DNA of 64,000 nt from Ga0077555 sp041397775 (lineage in GTDB: Bacteria > Pseudomonadota > Alphaproteobacteria > Rhizobiales > Hyphomicrobiaceae). Made by a program: the position numbers and the translations under genes. Numbering within the stretch: the first letter of the stretch is position 1; each line of letters begins with the position of its first letter. The notes below the pieces were generated by a model. The model ran no database searches and had not been told where the DNA came from. It saw nothing but the letters and a program-made list of their open reading frames with translations. The stretch lies in contig JAWKWB010000012.1 of assembly GCA_041397775.1 (NCBI GenBank), positions 77,634-141,633 of the forward strand, read 5' to 3'. Of the stretch, positions 7,978 to 17,369 are shown piece by piece.

Positions 7978-9606
7978 ATGCAGAAAAACTCGATGAAGCG
8001 ACGTGATTTTCTCAAGTCCGCCTCGGCCGCGGCGATCGGCGCCACAGCCGCTCCAGCCGTGTGGTCGCCCGCCAAGGCGCAGAGCCGCAAGGAGACGCTG
8101 CTTCTCATCACCGAGAATGGGCCGAACAATCTCGACATCCAGGGCATCGGCACGAACCGGCCGGGCTACGAGGCATCGTGGAACTGCTACGACCGCCTCA
8201 TCACGCACGAGAAGAAGACGCTCGCCGACGGCTCGTTTTCCTACGACCGCGAAAAATTCAAGCCGGAACTGGCCGAGGACATGAACGTCGGCGACATGTC
8301 CGTCACCTTCAAACTCAAGAAGAGCGCGAAATTCCAGGACGGCACGCCGGTAACGGCGAAGGACGTGAAATGGTCCTATGAGCGCGCCATCAAGGTCGGC
8401 GGCTTCCCGACAGTGCAGATGAAGGCCGGTTCCCTGGAAAAGCCCGAACAATTCGTCGTGGTCGACGACCATACGTTCAGGGTGGATTTCCTGAAGAAGA
8501 ACCACCTCACCGTGCCCGACATGGCCGTGATCGTACCGGGCATCTACAATTCCGGACTGCTGAAGAAGCACGCCAGCGAAAAGGATCCGTGGGCGCGTGA
8601 CTATACGAAGTCGCATACGGCGGGCTCGGGCGCCTACAAGGTCGTGAGCTGGAAGCCGGGCGTGGAAACGGTCTATCAGCGCAACGACGCCTGGGTCGGA
8701 GGCCCCCTGCCCGCAATCAAACGGGTGATCTGGCGCACCATTCCGTCGGCCGGCAATCGGCGCGCCCTCATGGAACGGGGTGATGCGGATATTTCATTCG
8801 ATCTCCCGGCGAAGGATTTCACCGAGCTGAAGAAGATCGGGAAACTGCATCTGGTTTCCAATCCGATCGGCAACGGCATGTACAGCGTCGAACTCAACGT
8901 GACGCGGCCACCCTTCGACAACCCCAAGGTCCGTCAGGCCGTCGCCTACGCGATCCCCTACCAGAAGATCGTCGATGCGGCGATGTTCGGTCACGCGCGG
9001 CCTTTGTTCGGAAGCGCGTCGAACGACGTCGCGAGCCCCCAGTGGCCGCAGCCCACCGGCTACAAGACCGACATCGCCAAGGCGAAGGAACTGATGGCGG
9101 CCTCCGGCGCCGGGCCGATCGAGACGACGATTTCGTTCGACCTCGGCGACGGCGTGAATTCAGAGCCGATGGCCGTGCTGATCCAGGAAAGCCTGGCACA
9201 GATCGGCATCAAGGCGACGATCAACAAGGTTCCCGGCGCCAACTGGCGCAGCGAGATGGCCAAGAAGTCGATGCCGATGATGGTCAACTTCTTTTCCGGC
9301 TGGCTGGATTACCCCGAATACTTCTTCTTCTGGTGCTACTCCGGCCAGAACGCCATCTTCAATACGCCGAGTTATGTCGACAAGGAGATGGACGCCTTCA
9401 TCGACGGTGCATATGCGGCAGCAGCGGCTGGAAACAAGGATAAATACGCAAAGGATGTGAAAGGCTTCATTTCAAAGGCCTATCACGAGGTGCCGCGCGT
9501 TCCCCTGTTCCAGCCCTATCTCAACGTCGCGATGCAGAAAAACATTTCGGGCTACAGCTACTGGTTCCATCGCCAGGTGGACTATCGCTCGATCGTCAAG
9601 GGGTAG
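7978..9606 (+). CDS. ABC transporter substrate-binding protein (peptide/nickel family 5), Tat-exported
   Basis: A 542-residue family 5 solute-binding protein. The N-terminus carries a twin-arginine signal (KRRDFLKSAS at about residues 7-16, cleavage near AKA-QS), so it is exported folded to the periplasm. The start at 7978 has AGGGG upstream; an internal ATG at 7993 is possible. It is the first gene of an importer and amide-hydrolysis operon, and the substrate is probably a nitrogen-rich amide rather than a peptide, judged from the downstream atz-like enzymes. The divergent LysR gene and the intergenic dyads suggest inducible expression. Confidence 0.88.
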   Translation: MQKNSMKRRDFLKSASAAAIGATAAPAVWSPAKAQSRKETLLLITENGPNNLDIQGIGTNRPGYEASWNCYDRLITHEKKTLADGSFSYDREKFKPELAEDMNVGDMSVTFKLKKSAKFQDGTPVTAKDVKWSYERAIKVGGFPTVQMKAGSLEKPEQFVVVDDHTFRVDFLKKNHLTVPDMAVIVPGIYNSGLLKKHASEKDPWARDYTKSHTAGSGAYKVVSWKPGVETVYQRNDAWVGGPLPAIKRVIWRTIPSAGNRRALMERGDADISFDLPAKDFTELKKIGKLHLVSNPIGNGMYSVELNVTRPPFDNPKVRQAVAYAIPYQKIVDAAMFGHARPLFGSASNDVASPQWPQPTGYKTDIAKAKELMAASGAGPIETTISFDLGDGVNSEPMAVLIQESLAQIGIKATINKVPGANWRSEMAKKSMPMMVNFFSGWLDYPEYFFFWCYSGQNAIFNTPSYVDKEMDAFIDGAYAAAAAGNKDKYAKDVKGFISKAYHEVPRVPLFQPYLNVAMQKNISGYSYWFHRQVDYRSIVKG

Positions 9607-9663
9607 TCAGCCGCGCTGCGCGACGAGGGCCATCGCCCAATCGAGCTGCGCGAACGATAGAAG

Positions 9664-9701
9664 AGCCCGCAATGCTTCGATCACACCTTCGAAGATGCGG
9701 G
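9664..9701. promoter_or_regulatory. Strong hairpin between binding-protein and permease genes
   Basis: GCCCGCA (9664-9670) pairs with TGCGGGC (9695-9701), and CTTCGA (9674-9679) with TCGAAG (9688-9693). With no T run and a position directly after the binding-protein gene, it looks like the mRNA-stabilising or partial-termination hairpins that keep binding protein in excess over permease. Confidence 0.45.
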
Positions 9702-9762
9702 CGCAGCAGCCAAGCGCCGTGCTCGACCGCGACGCCTGGCGCACTGGCTGCAGGAGGGGACG

Positions 9763-10776
9763 ATGGCCGCTCTAATCGGCAAGAGGCTTCTGACGGTGAT
9801 CCCGACACTGGTCGGCGTCATCATCGTCACGTTCCTCCTGACGCGCGTCCTTCCCGGGGATCCCGCCGTCTACTTTGCGGGACCGGCCGCGACGCCGGAG
9901 TCGATTGCGGAAATCCGCAAGTCGCTGGGCCTCGACCTTTCGCTGCCCGAGCAGTTCGGCCGCTACGTTGGAGATCTGGTGCGCGGCAATTTCGGCAACT
10001 CGCTGTCGACCGGCCAGCCGGTGGCGGCCGAGATCGCCAGCCGCCTGCCGGCGTCCGCCGAACTCACTCTTGCCGGGCTGTTTCTCTCGCTGGCGATTGC
10101 ATTGCCGCTGGGGATTCTCGCCGCCGTGAAGCAAGGGTCGTGGATCGACCACGCCTGCCGCATGGTCACCACCGCCGGCGTCTCGCTGCCCGTGTTCTTC
10201 ACCGGCCTGCTGCTGGTCTACATCTTCTATTACGCCCTGGGCTGGTCTCCCGCGCCGGTCGGGCGGCTGGACGCCTTCGCAACGGCACCGCCTTCGCTGA
10301 CCGGCTTCCATCTCGTCGATACGCTGGTCGCGGGGGATTTCGAGACGTTCCGTGCCGCACTCGGCCAGTTGGCGCTGCCCGCCGTCACGCTCAGCATTTT
10401 CTCGCTAGCGCCGATCGCGCGCATGACGCGGGCGTCGATGCTCGCCGTGCTCTCTTCGGAGTTCGTGCGCACCGCCCGCGCCAGCGGCCTCAGCCCGCGC
10501 ACCGTCGTCATCACCTACGCCTTCCGCAATGCGATGCTGCCGGTCGTGACGACGCTGGGCATGGTGTTCTCCTTCCTCCTCGGCGCGAACGTGCTGGTGG
10601 AGAAGGTCTTCGCCTGGCCGGGGATCGGCTCCTACGCGGTCGAGGCCCTGCTTCAATCGGACTTCGCGCCGGTGCAGGGCTTCGTTCTGACCATGGCCGT
10701 GCTCTACGTCGCGCTCAATCTCCTGATCGACGTGCTCTACAGCATCATCGACCCACGTGTGAGGCTCGAGGGATGA
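9763..10776 (+). CDS. ABC transporter permease, DppB type
   Basis: A 337-residue inner-membrane permease of the dipeptide/oligopeptide/nickel class. It has a TM segment at 10-30 ending in TRVLPGDP, the family's N-terminal signature, then a periplasmic loop and five further helices. The EAA-type loop, about residues 235-255 (SEFVRTARASGLSPRTV), contacts the ATPase. AGGAGGGG directly precedes the ATG. Its stop overlaps the start of the next gene by four bases, so the two permeases are translationally coupled. Confidence 0.92.
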   Translation: MAALIGKRLLTVIPTLVGVIIVTFLLTRVLPGDPAVYFAGPAATPESIAEIRKSLGLDLSLPEQFGRYVGDLVRGNFGNSLSTGQPVAAEIASRLPASAELTLAGLFLSLAIALPLGILAAVKQGSWIDHACRMVTTAGVSLPVFFTGLLLVYIFYYALGWSPAPVGRLDAFATAPPSLTGFHLVDTLVAGDFETFRAALGQLALPAVTLSIFSLAPIARMTRASMLAVLSSEFVRTARASGLSPRTVVITYAFRNAMLPVVTTLGMVFSFLLGANVLVEKVFAWPGIGSYAVEALLQSDFAPVQGFVLTMAVLYVALNLLIDVLYSIIDPRVRLEG

Positions 10777-11672
10777 CCGAAGCTCTCAGCAATCCGAGGC
10801 CCCTCGACGCGGAACCGGCCAGGCCCAGCAGCTCGCTCTTCGCTCATGCGCGCTATGTGCTGTCGGACAATCCCATCACCGGATTTTCGTTCGCGCTCTT
10901 CCTCATGATCGCCCTGGCGGCGCTGATCGGCCCCTATGTGGTGCCGCACGATCCGCTGGCGAGCGATACGAGCGCGGCTCTCCAGCCACCGACATGGAAG
11001 CACTGGTTCGGCACCGATCAGCTGGGCCGCGACATCTTCAGCCGGGTCGTTACGGCGACACGGCTCGACTTCGTGATCGCGCTGTCGTCGGTCGCCCTGG
11101 TGTTCGTGATGGGCGGCTTCGCCGGCATCGCGGCGGGTTTCTACGGCGGCTGGACGGATCGCATCGTCAGCCGGCTCGCCGACACGATCATGGCGTTCCC
11201 GTTGTTCGTGCTGGCGATGGGCATCGTCGCCGCGCTCGGCAACACCGTGACGAACATCGTCATCGCGACGGCGATCGTCAATTTTCCGCTCTATGCCCGT
11301 GTCGCCCGGGCGGAGGCGAACGTGCGGCGGGACGCCGGCTACGTACAGGCTGCGCGCCTGTCGGGCAACAGCGACGCGCGCATTCTCCTGACGCAGATCC
11401 TGCCGAACATCATGCCCATCATGATGGTGCAGATCTCGCTGACCATGGGCTATGCGATCCTCAATGCAGCGGGTCTGTCGTTCATCGGCCTGGGGGTGAA
11501 ACCGCCGACGCCGGAGTGGGGCATCATGGTTGCGGAGGGAGCGACGAACATCATCTCCGGCGAATGGTGGATCGCGCTCTTCCCCGGCGCAGCGCTGATG
11601 ATCGCCGTCTTCTGCTTCAACCTTCTGGGCGACGGACTGCGCGATCTCGTCGACCCGCAGCGGCGCACATGA
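10773..11672 (+). CDS. ABC transporter permease, DppC type
   Basis: A 299-residue second permease with the DppC N-terminal domain. One TM at about 35-57 is followed by the HWFGTDQLGRDIFSR motif near 83-97, then five helices and the EAA-like loop DAGYVQAARLSGNSDARIL. The ATG overlaps the previous stop (ATGA), and its own stop overlaps the ATPase start, again ATGA. It forms a heterodimeric channel with the DppB-like subunit. Confidence 0.92.
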   Translation: MTEALSNPRPLDAEPARPSSSLFAHARYVLSDNPITGFSFALFLMIALAALIGPYVVPHDPLASDTSAALQPPTWKHWFGTDQLGRDIFSRVVTATRLDFVIALSSVALVFVMGGFAGIAAGFYGGWTDRIVSRLADTIMAFPLFVLAMGIVAALGNTVTNIVIATAIVNFPLYARVARAEANVRRDAGYVQAARLSGNSDARILLTQILPNIMPIMMVQISLTMGYAILNAAGLSFIGLGVKPPTPEWGIMVAEGATNIISGEWWIALFPGAALMIAVFCFNLLGDGLRDLVDPQRRT

Positions 11673-13444
11673 GTGGAGAGCACCTCGTGAACGAGCATGT
11701 TCGCCTGAGCAATCATCCGCCCGGCCTGCCGCTTCTGGCCGTGAAGAACCTGACGGTCGAATTCCAGACGCGACGCGGCGTCGTACAGGCCGTGCGCAAC
11801 GTCGACATCGAGGTGGCCAAGGGCGAGACGCTGGCCATCGTCGGCGAGTCGGGATCGGGCAAGTCGGTGACCTCGTACGCCGTCATGCGCATCCTCGACC
11901 GGGCCGGCCGCATTGCCGAAGGCTCGGTCGTCTTTTCCGGCATCGACATGCGCCAGGCCAGCGACGAGCAGATGCGCGACCTGCGCGGCCGCGAAATGTC
12001 GATGATCTTCCAGAACCCGCGCGCGGCACTCAATCCCATCAGGAAAGTCGGACACCAGATCGAGGATGTACTGCGCCAGCATGCCCTCGCCGGGTCCGAC
12101 GACATCAAGGCGAAGGCGATCGACATTCTCGAGCAGGTGCGCATCGCCCGGCCGGCCGAGCGCTATCACGCCTATCCCTTCGAGCTGTCCGGCGGCATGT
12201 GCCAGCGCGTCGTCATCGCGCTGGCGCTGGCTTGTCGGCCACAGCTCCTGATCGCCGACGAACCGACGACGGGGCTCGACGTTACGACGCAGAAGACGGT
12301 CATGGATCTCGTCACGGAGCTGACGCGGCAGCGGGGCATGTCGACGATCCTGATCACCCACGATCTCGATCTGGCTGCCACGTATTGCGACCGCGTCGTC
12401 GTCATGGAGAAAGGGCAGGTCGTGGAGACGGCCACGGCGGCACGGATCTTCAAGGCTCCCCAGCACCCCTACACGCGCAGGCTTTTGCGCGCCACGCCGA
12501 AGCCGGGCGGGACGTTGCGCGGCCTGTTGCCCGAGGACGAAGCGACCGGTGCCCGACACGCGGCGCGGGCCAGCGAGGACAAGGCCCCCGGCGACGCGGA
12601 AAGCGCTCCGCCCCTGTTGGCCGTCGAAGCGCTGGTGAAGGAGTATCCGCGTGCCGGCGTGTCCGGCCATGGCCTCCTCGGCTTTCTCAAGCGCGAGAAA
12701 AAGGCCGACGCCGACGCCAGCGTGTTCCGTGCCGTGGACGGCATCAGCTTCACCGTGGGGCGTGGCGAGAGCGTGGGGCTCGTCGGGGAATCAGGCTGCG
12801 GCAAGTCCACGACCTCGAGCATGGTCATGCGGCTCATCGATCATAGCGCCGGCAAGATCGTCTTCGACGGTGAGGATATCGGCGCCATACCGGCAAAGAG
12901 CTTCGCGCGGTTGCCACTGCGGCGGCGCATCCAGATGGTGTTCCAGGATCCCACCGACAGTCTCAATCCGCGCTACACGGCAGCCCGCGCCATCGCCGAC
13001 CCGATCCTGCGCCTGGGAGCAATCAAAGGGCGCGCGGCAATTCGCGCCCGCTGCGAGGAACTGGCGGGTCTCGTGGGATTGCCGACGGCGCTCCTCGACC
13101 GGTTTCCGCATCAGCTCTCGGGCGGGCAGAAGGCGCGCGTGGGCATCGCGCGTGCCATCGCGCTCGAACCGGAACTGGTGATCCTCGACGAGCCGACGGC
13201 GGCGCTCGACGTCTCCGTGCAAGCAGTCGTGCTCAACCTGCTGCACGACCTGAAGGAGCAGTTCGCCATGAGCTACCTGTTCGTCTCGCACGACCTCAAT
13301 GTGGTGCGGCTGCTCTGCGACCGCGTCATCGTCATGCAGGCCGGCCGCATCGTCGAAGAAGGGCCGACGCAGAGCGTGCTCTATGCGCCGCAGGCCGCAT
13401 ACACCCGTCAATTGCTCGCCGCCATTCCCCGTCCCCAGCTCTGA
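11669..13444 (+). CDS. ABC transporter ATP-binding protein with two fused nucleotide-binding domains
   Basis: 591 residues holding two complete ATPase domains of the DppD and DppF types. The first has Walker A GESGSGKS at 59-66, signature LSGGMCQRV and Walker B LLIADEPT. The second, after a linker, has Walker A GESGCGKST, signature LSGGQKARV and LVILDEPT. Each ends with the oligopeptide-transporter C-terminal segment (HPYTRRLL, AAYTRQLL). Both sites look catalytically competent. The true start MSGEHLV overlaps the permease stop; the same frame runs open upstream through the permease gene, but that is a shadow. It drives the importer formed with the two preceding permeases. Confidence 0.92.
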   Translation: MSGEHLVNEHVRLSNHPPGLPLLAVKNLTVEFQTRRGVVQAVRNVDIEVAKGETLAIVGESGSGKSVTSYAVMRILDRAGRIAEGSVVFSGIDMRQASDEQMRDLRGREMSMIFQNPRAALNPIRKVGHQIEDVLRQHALAGSDDIKAKAIDILEQVRIARPAERYHAYPFELSGGMCQRVVIALALACRPQLLIADEPTTGLDVTTQKTVMDLVTELTRQRGMSTILITHDLDLAATYCDRVVVMEKGQVVETATAARIFKAPQHPYTRRLLRATPKPGGTLRGLLPEDEATGARHAARASEDKAPGDAESAPPLLAVEALVKEYPRAGVSGHGLLGFLKREKKADADASVFRAVDGISFTVGRGESVGLVGESGCGKSTTSSMVMRLIDHSAGKIVFDGEDIGAIPAKSFARLPLRRRIQMVFQDPTDSLNPRYTAARAIADPILRLGAIKGRAAIRARCEELAGLVGLPTALLDRFPHQLSGGQKARVGIARAIALEPELVILDEPTAALDVSVQAVVLNLLHDLKEQFAMSYLFVSHDLNVVRLLCDRVIVMQAGRIVEEGPTQSVLYAPQAAYTRQLLAAIPRPQL

Positions 13445-13455
13445 GAGGCGCATGC

Positions 13456-13644
13456 ATGGACCCCTCGCAGGACACGCTCGATGCGCTGATCGCGGCCAAC
13501 GCGGCGCTACTCGGCCTCGTCCTCGCGCCTGAGTGGCGTGCCACGGTGCGACAGAGCCTGGCCGTCTCCTTCAGGCTTGCGGCACTCGTCGAAGACATCG
13601 ACCTGCCTGACGAGGCAGAGCCGGCGCCCGTGTTCGAGGCTTGA
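13456..13644 (+). CDS. atzG: AtzG/HpxX-like small subunit (DUF4089)
   Basis: A 62-residue GatC-like protein with the pattern LD..I..NAALLGL.L.PEWR..V...L, typical of DUF4089. In the s-triazine pathway AtzG binds and stabilises the amidase AtzE, and the AtzE gene starts three bases downstream here. GAGAGG precedes the ATG. The function is assigned from family and tight linkage. HpxX of oxalurate catabolism is the alternative name for the same family. Confidence 0.8.
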   Translation: MDPSQDTLDALIAANAALLGLVLAPEWRATVRQSLAVSFRLAALVEDIDLPDEAEPAPVFEA

Positions 13645-13647
13645 TCG

Positions 13648-15069
13648 ATGTCGTCTGCATCTCAAGGACTACAGACCTGGGCAACGGCGGGGGCGATCGC
13701 CGCCGGCGTCGCATCGGGGACACACAGCGCGGAGCGCGTGGTGGCGGGTGCACTGGAGCGCATCGCGACGCTGAACCCGACGCTCAATGCGGTCACCGCC
13801 GTGACCCGGGACCGCGCGCTCGCCAAGGCGAGGGCGATCGATGCCGACGGCAGGAATGGCCGGGTCGCAGGGCCCCTGGCAGGCGTACCGTTCGCGGTGA
13901 AGAACTTGTTCGACGTGGCCGGTCTCACCACCGTTGCCGGCTCCAGGATCAACCGCAATTATCCCCCGGCATCGGCCGATGCGACGCTGATCGCGCGCCT
14001 GGAGGCGCAAGGTGGCGTGCTCGTCGGCGCGCTCAACATGGGCGAGTACGCCTACGACTTCACGGGCGAGAATGCGCATGACGGCGCCTCCCGCAATCCG
14101 CACGACTTGGACCGAATGACGGGCGGCTCGTCGGGGGGATCGGGCGGCGCGGTGGCCGGCGGGCTCGTGCCGATCGCGCTCGGCTCGGACACCAACGGCT
14201 CGATCCGGGTGCCCGCTTCCCTGTGCGGGATCTTCGGGCTGAAGCCCACCTATGGACGTCTGTCGCGGGCGGGTACGTTTCCCTTCGTGTCGAGCCTCGA
14301 CCATCTGGGGCCGCTCGCGCGGTGCGTGGCGGATCTGGCGCTCAGCTACGACGCGATGCAGGGACCCGATCCGGCCGATCCCGTCTGCACGACACGCCAA
14401 GCCGAGCCCACGGCACACGCGATCGCGCGCGGCATCGAGGGCGTGCGGCTGGCCGTTGCCGGCGACTACTTCCGCAGGGGTGCGCATCGCGAAAGCCTGG
14501 AGGCCGTTGAGCGCGTGGCGCGCGCCCTCGGCGTGACGCGCGAGGTGGTCCTGCCCAAGGCCGCCAATGCTCGCGCGGCGGCCTACATCATCACCGCGAC
14601 GGAAGCCGCAGCGCTGCATCTCGACCGCATTCGGCGCGTTCCTGGCGATTTCGACCCGGACGTGCGCGACCGCCTGATCGCGGGCACCATGATCCCCGCC
14701 ACCTTCGTCGCCAAGGCCCAGAAACTGCGCCGCTGGTACAGGACGGCGATCCTGGAGCTGTTCAGGGACGTCGACGTGATCATCGCTCCGGCAACGCCCT
14801 GCAGCGCGCCGACGCTCGGGCAGAAGACCATCGTCCTCGACGGCGAGGAACTGCCCTTGCGTCCCAACCTCGGCATTTTCACGCAGCCGATCTCATTCAT
14901 CGGATTGCCTGTCGTGGCCGTACCAATCCCCGTCGAGCCGTTGCCCGTCGCCGTGCAGGTGATCGCCGCGCCGTGGCGCGAGGACATCGCATTGCGCGTC
15001 GCCTACGTGCTCGAGAGCATGGGTGTCGCCGTGGCGCCAAGGCCCAACCTCTCGTATCCCGACCTCTAG
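13648..15069 (+). CDS. atzE: AtzE-family amidase
   Basis: A 473-residue amidase-signature enzyme with an intact Ser-cisSer-Lys triad: Lys85 (AVKN), Ser161 (GGSSGG) and Ser185 (DTNGSIR, with the Ser-Ser spacing of 24 standard for the family). AtzE with AtzG deaminates 1-carboxybiuret to 1,3-dicarboxyurea in cyanuric acid breakdown; the closely related HpxY acts in oxalurate catabolism. The order G, E, H, F seen here is that of the lower atz pathway. The substrate is inferred from context, since no cyanuric acid hydrolase or biuretase gene lies in the window. Confidence 0.83.
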   Translation: MSSASQGLQTWATAGAIAAGVASGTHSAERVVAGALERIATLNPTLNAVTAVTRDRALAKARAIDADGRNGRVAGPLAGVPFAVKNLFDVAGLTTVAGSRINRNYPPASADATLIARLEAQGGVLVGALNMGEYAYDFTGENAHDGASRNPHDLDRMTGGSSGGSGGAVAGGLVPIALGSDTNGSIRVPASLCGIFGLKPTYGRLSRAGTFPFVSSLDHLGPLARCVADLALSYDAMQGPDPADPVCTTRQAEPTAHAIARGIEGVRLAVAGDYFRRGAHRESLEAVERVARALGVTREVVLPKAANARAAAYIITATEAAALHLDRIRRVPGDFDPDVRDRLIAGTMIPATFVAKAQKLRRWYRTAILELFRDVDVIIAPATPCSAPTLGQKTIVLDGEELPLRPNLGIFTQPISFIGLPVVAVPIPVEPLPVAVQVIAAPWREDIALRVAYVLESMGVAVAPRPNLSYPDL

Positions 15070-15077
15070 GAGAGAAG

Positions 15078-15473
15078 ATGGAGATCGACCTACCCGACGT
15101 CCTGGCAGAGGTGCGCGCCGCATTCGAGCGCTACGAGACAGCCCTCGTGACCAACGACGTGGCGACGCTCTGTGAGCTGTTTGCCGACGATCCGCGCACG
15201 ATCCGCTACGGCATTGGCGAGAACCTGCATGGCTATGCGCAGATCAGTGCGTTCCGCGCTGCGCGGTCGTCGCTCAATCTCATGCGCACGCGATCGCACA
15301 CGTCGATCACCACCTATGGCCGCGACTTCGCGACGGCATCCACCTTGTTCAAACGCGACAGCGCGCCGGGAAAGATCGGCCGGCAGATGCAGACGTGGGT
15401 GCGGCACTCCCAGGGGTGGCGCGTCGTGGCCGCGCACGTGAGCATGATCGACGATCCGGAAGCAAAATCGTGA
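15078..15473 (+). CDS. atzH: AtzH/HpxZ-like protein (DUF3225)
   Basis: A 131-residue protein of the NTF2-like fold group, with the DUF3225 signature ADDPRTIRYGIGENLHGY and a C-terminal QTWVRH..GWRVVAAHVS. AtzH converts 1,3-dicarboxyurea to allophanate in Pseudomonas sp. ADP; HpxZ is the oxalurate-pathway homologue. An AGGAGAGAAG ribosome binding site precedes the ATG, eight bases after the AtzE stop. It is placed exactly between the enzymes that would make its substrate and use its product. Confidence 0.82.
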   Translation: MEIDLPDVLAEVRAAFERYETALVTNDVATLCELFADDPRTIRYGIGENLHGYAQISAFRAARSSLNLMRTRSHTSITTYGRDFATASTLFKRDSAPGKIGRQMQTWVRHSQGWRVVAAHVSMIDDPEAKS

Positions 15474-15490
15474 AAGGCAGCGCCGCAACC

Positions 15491-17299
15491 ATGCAAAACC
15501 GAGAAATACCCTTCGACATTCTTGGCCTGAAGGCCGCCTACGCCAGAGGACTGGCGCCGGTCGACGTGATCGCGCGCGTCTACGACAGGATCGCGCGGGT
15601 GGCGGACCCCGGCATCTTCATCACGCTCGCCGACAGGAACAAGGTTCTCGACGCGGCGCGAGCGCTCGTACCGCAGGATCGGGAGAGGCTGCCGTTGTGG
15701 GGCATACCGTTCGCGGTCAAGGACAACATCGACGTTGCCGGACTGCCGACGACATGCGCGGCGCCGGCGTTTGCCCGTATTCCCCAGCGCAATGCCACGT
15801 CCGTCCAGCGGCTGGTGGAGGCGGGTGCTCTGGTGATCGGCAAGACGAACCTCGACCAGTTCGCGACCGGGCTGGTGGGCGTTCGCACGCCCCACCCCAT
15901 TCCCCGCAACGCCTTCAGTGCCGATGTCGTACCGGGAGGTTCGAGTTCGGGCTCGGCGGTCGCCGTCGCGCACGGCATCGTGCCCTTCGCCCTTGGAACG
16001 GATACGGCAGGTTCGGGCCGCGTTCCTGCCGGGCTCAACAACGTCGTGGGCCTGAAGCCGTCGGTCGGCGTGGTGTCGTCCATCGGCATGCAGCCGGCCT
16101 GCCGGACGCTCGATTGCGTTTCCGTTTTCGCGACCACGGTGGACGATGCCTGGCTCGTCTATCGCCTGATGGCCGGCGCGGACGCGGCAGATCCCTTCTC
16201 GCGCCCCTTGAAGCTCGCAGATATCGTGTCGCCCGCATCGAAGCCCAGGCTCGGCATTCCATGTCCGAAAGACCTCCTGTTCTTTGGTGACGCGGCCGCA
16301 AGCGATGCCTGGCTGGCGAGCGTCGCGATCGCGCGTGGGCTGGGTGCGGATCTCGTGGAGGTCGATCTCGCCCCCTTCTTCGAGGCCGCCCGGCTGCTCT
16401 ATGACGGTCCCTGGATCGCGGAACGCTATGCGGCGCTGCAGAGCGAACTGGAGACGCGCGCCGCCGACATCCTGCCCGTGACGCGCGCGGTGATCGACAA
16501 GGCCAGGGCGTTCTCTGCCGCCGACGCCTTCAACGGCATCTACAGGCTGGCAAGCCTCAAGCAGATCAGCGAGAAAGTGCTGGCCTCGCTCGACGCACTC
16601 ATGGTGCCGACAGCCCCCATGGCGCCGACACTGTCGCAGCTGGCGGACGATCCGATCGGGCCGAACGCCCGGCTGGGCACCTATACCAATTTCGTCAACC
16701 TCCTCGACCTCGCGGCGATCGCGGCGCCGGGTCCCCTGCGCACGGACGGTCTTCCCGCCGGCATCACCTTGATCGGCCAGCGCGGCAGCGACGCTGCTCT
16801 CGCGGGCATCGCGCGCACGTTCCATCACGCCACCGGGGCAACGCTTGGCGCCACCGGCCGGCCATTACCACCGGCCCCAGCGTTCGCATCGCGCCCTGCT
16901 TCGGCCGGACTGGTCGAGATCGCAGTGGTGGGGGCGCACCTGTCCGGCATGGCGCTCAATCGCGAGTTGCGGGAACTCGGCGGTGTGTTCGTGCGCGCGG
17001 TGGACACCGAGGCGTCCTACAAGCTCTATGCGCTGCCGGGTGGACCGCCCAAGCGGCCGGGCCTGGTCCGGGTCGCGGCGGGAACTGGTCACAAGATCGC
17101 GACCGAAGTCTGGGCGCTGACAGCGGACGCTTTCGGCCGCTTCGTTTCCGCAATTCCGGCGCCGCTCGGCATCGGCACCGTGCTGCTGGACGATGGCACC
17201 ACGCCGAAAGGCTTCCTGTGCGAGGGCGAGGCAATCGGGGCTGCGGAACACATCTCGTCGTATGGCGGCTGGCGCGCCTTCATGGCGACGCAACGGTGA
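15491..17299 (+). CDS. atzF: Allophanate hydrolase
   Basis: A 602-residue enzyme that hydrolyses allophanate to ammonia and CO2. The N-terminal amidase domain (about 1-440) has triad residues Lys77 (AVKD), Ser151 (GGSSSGS) and Ser175 (DTAGSGR). The C-terminal allophanate hydrolase domain (about 465-600) contains VGAHLSGM.LN.EL and the SYGGWRAF ending characteristic of the family. Two-domain architecture and length match AtzF. The start MQNREIP at 15491 is chosen over an upstream extension that would run through the previous gene. Last gene of the operon. Confidence 0.92.
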   Translation: MQNREIPFDILGLKAAYARGLAPVDVIARVYDRIARVADPGIFITLADRNKVLDAARALVPQDRERLPLWGIPFAVKDNIDVAGLPTTCAAPAFARIPQRNATSVQRLVEAGALVIGKTNLDQFATGLVGVRTPHPIPRNAFSADVVPGGSSSGSAVAVAHGIVPFALGTDTAGSGRVPAGLNNVVGLKPSVGVVSSIGMQPACRTLDCVSVFATTVDDAWLVYRLMAGADAADPFSRPLKLADIVSPASKPRLGIPCPKDLLFFGDAAASDAWLASVAIARGLGADLVEVDLAPFFEAARLLYDGPWIAERYAALQSELETRAADILPVTRAVIDKARAFSAADAFNGIYRLASLKQISEKVLASLDALMVPTAPMAPTLSQLADDPIGPNARLGTYTNFVNLLDLAAIAAPGPLRTDGLPAGITLIGQRGSDAALAGIARTFHHATGATLGATGRPLPPAPAFASRPASAGLVEIAVVGAHLSGMALNRELRELGGVFVRAVDTEASYKLYALPGGPPKRPGLVRVAAGTGHKIATEVWALTADAFGRFVSAIPAPLGIGTVLLDDGTTPKGFLCEGEAIGAAEHISSYGGWRAFMATQR

Positions 17300-17369
17300 T
17301 CGCGGAGGCGCTGCACCTCGCCACGACACTGCCGCAGCGACATGCGTTGCTCTGCGCGCCTCGGGGCGA

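Noticed and set aside
10994..11668. Upstream extension of the fused ATPase frame
   Set aside because: Runs antiphase through the DppC permease gene; the ATPase starts at the ATGA overlap.
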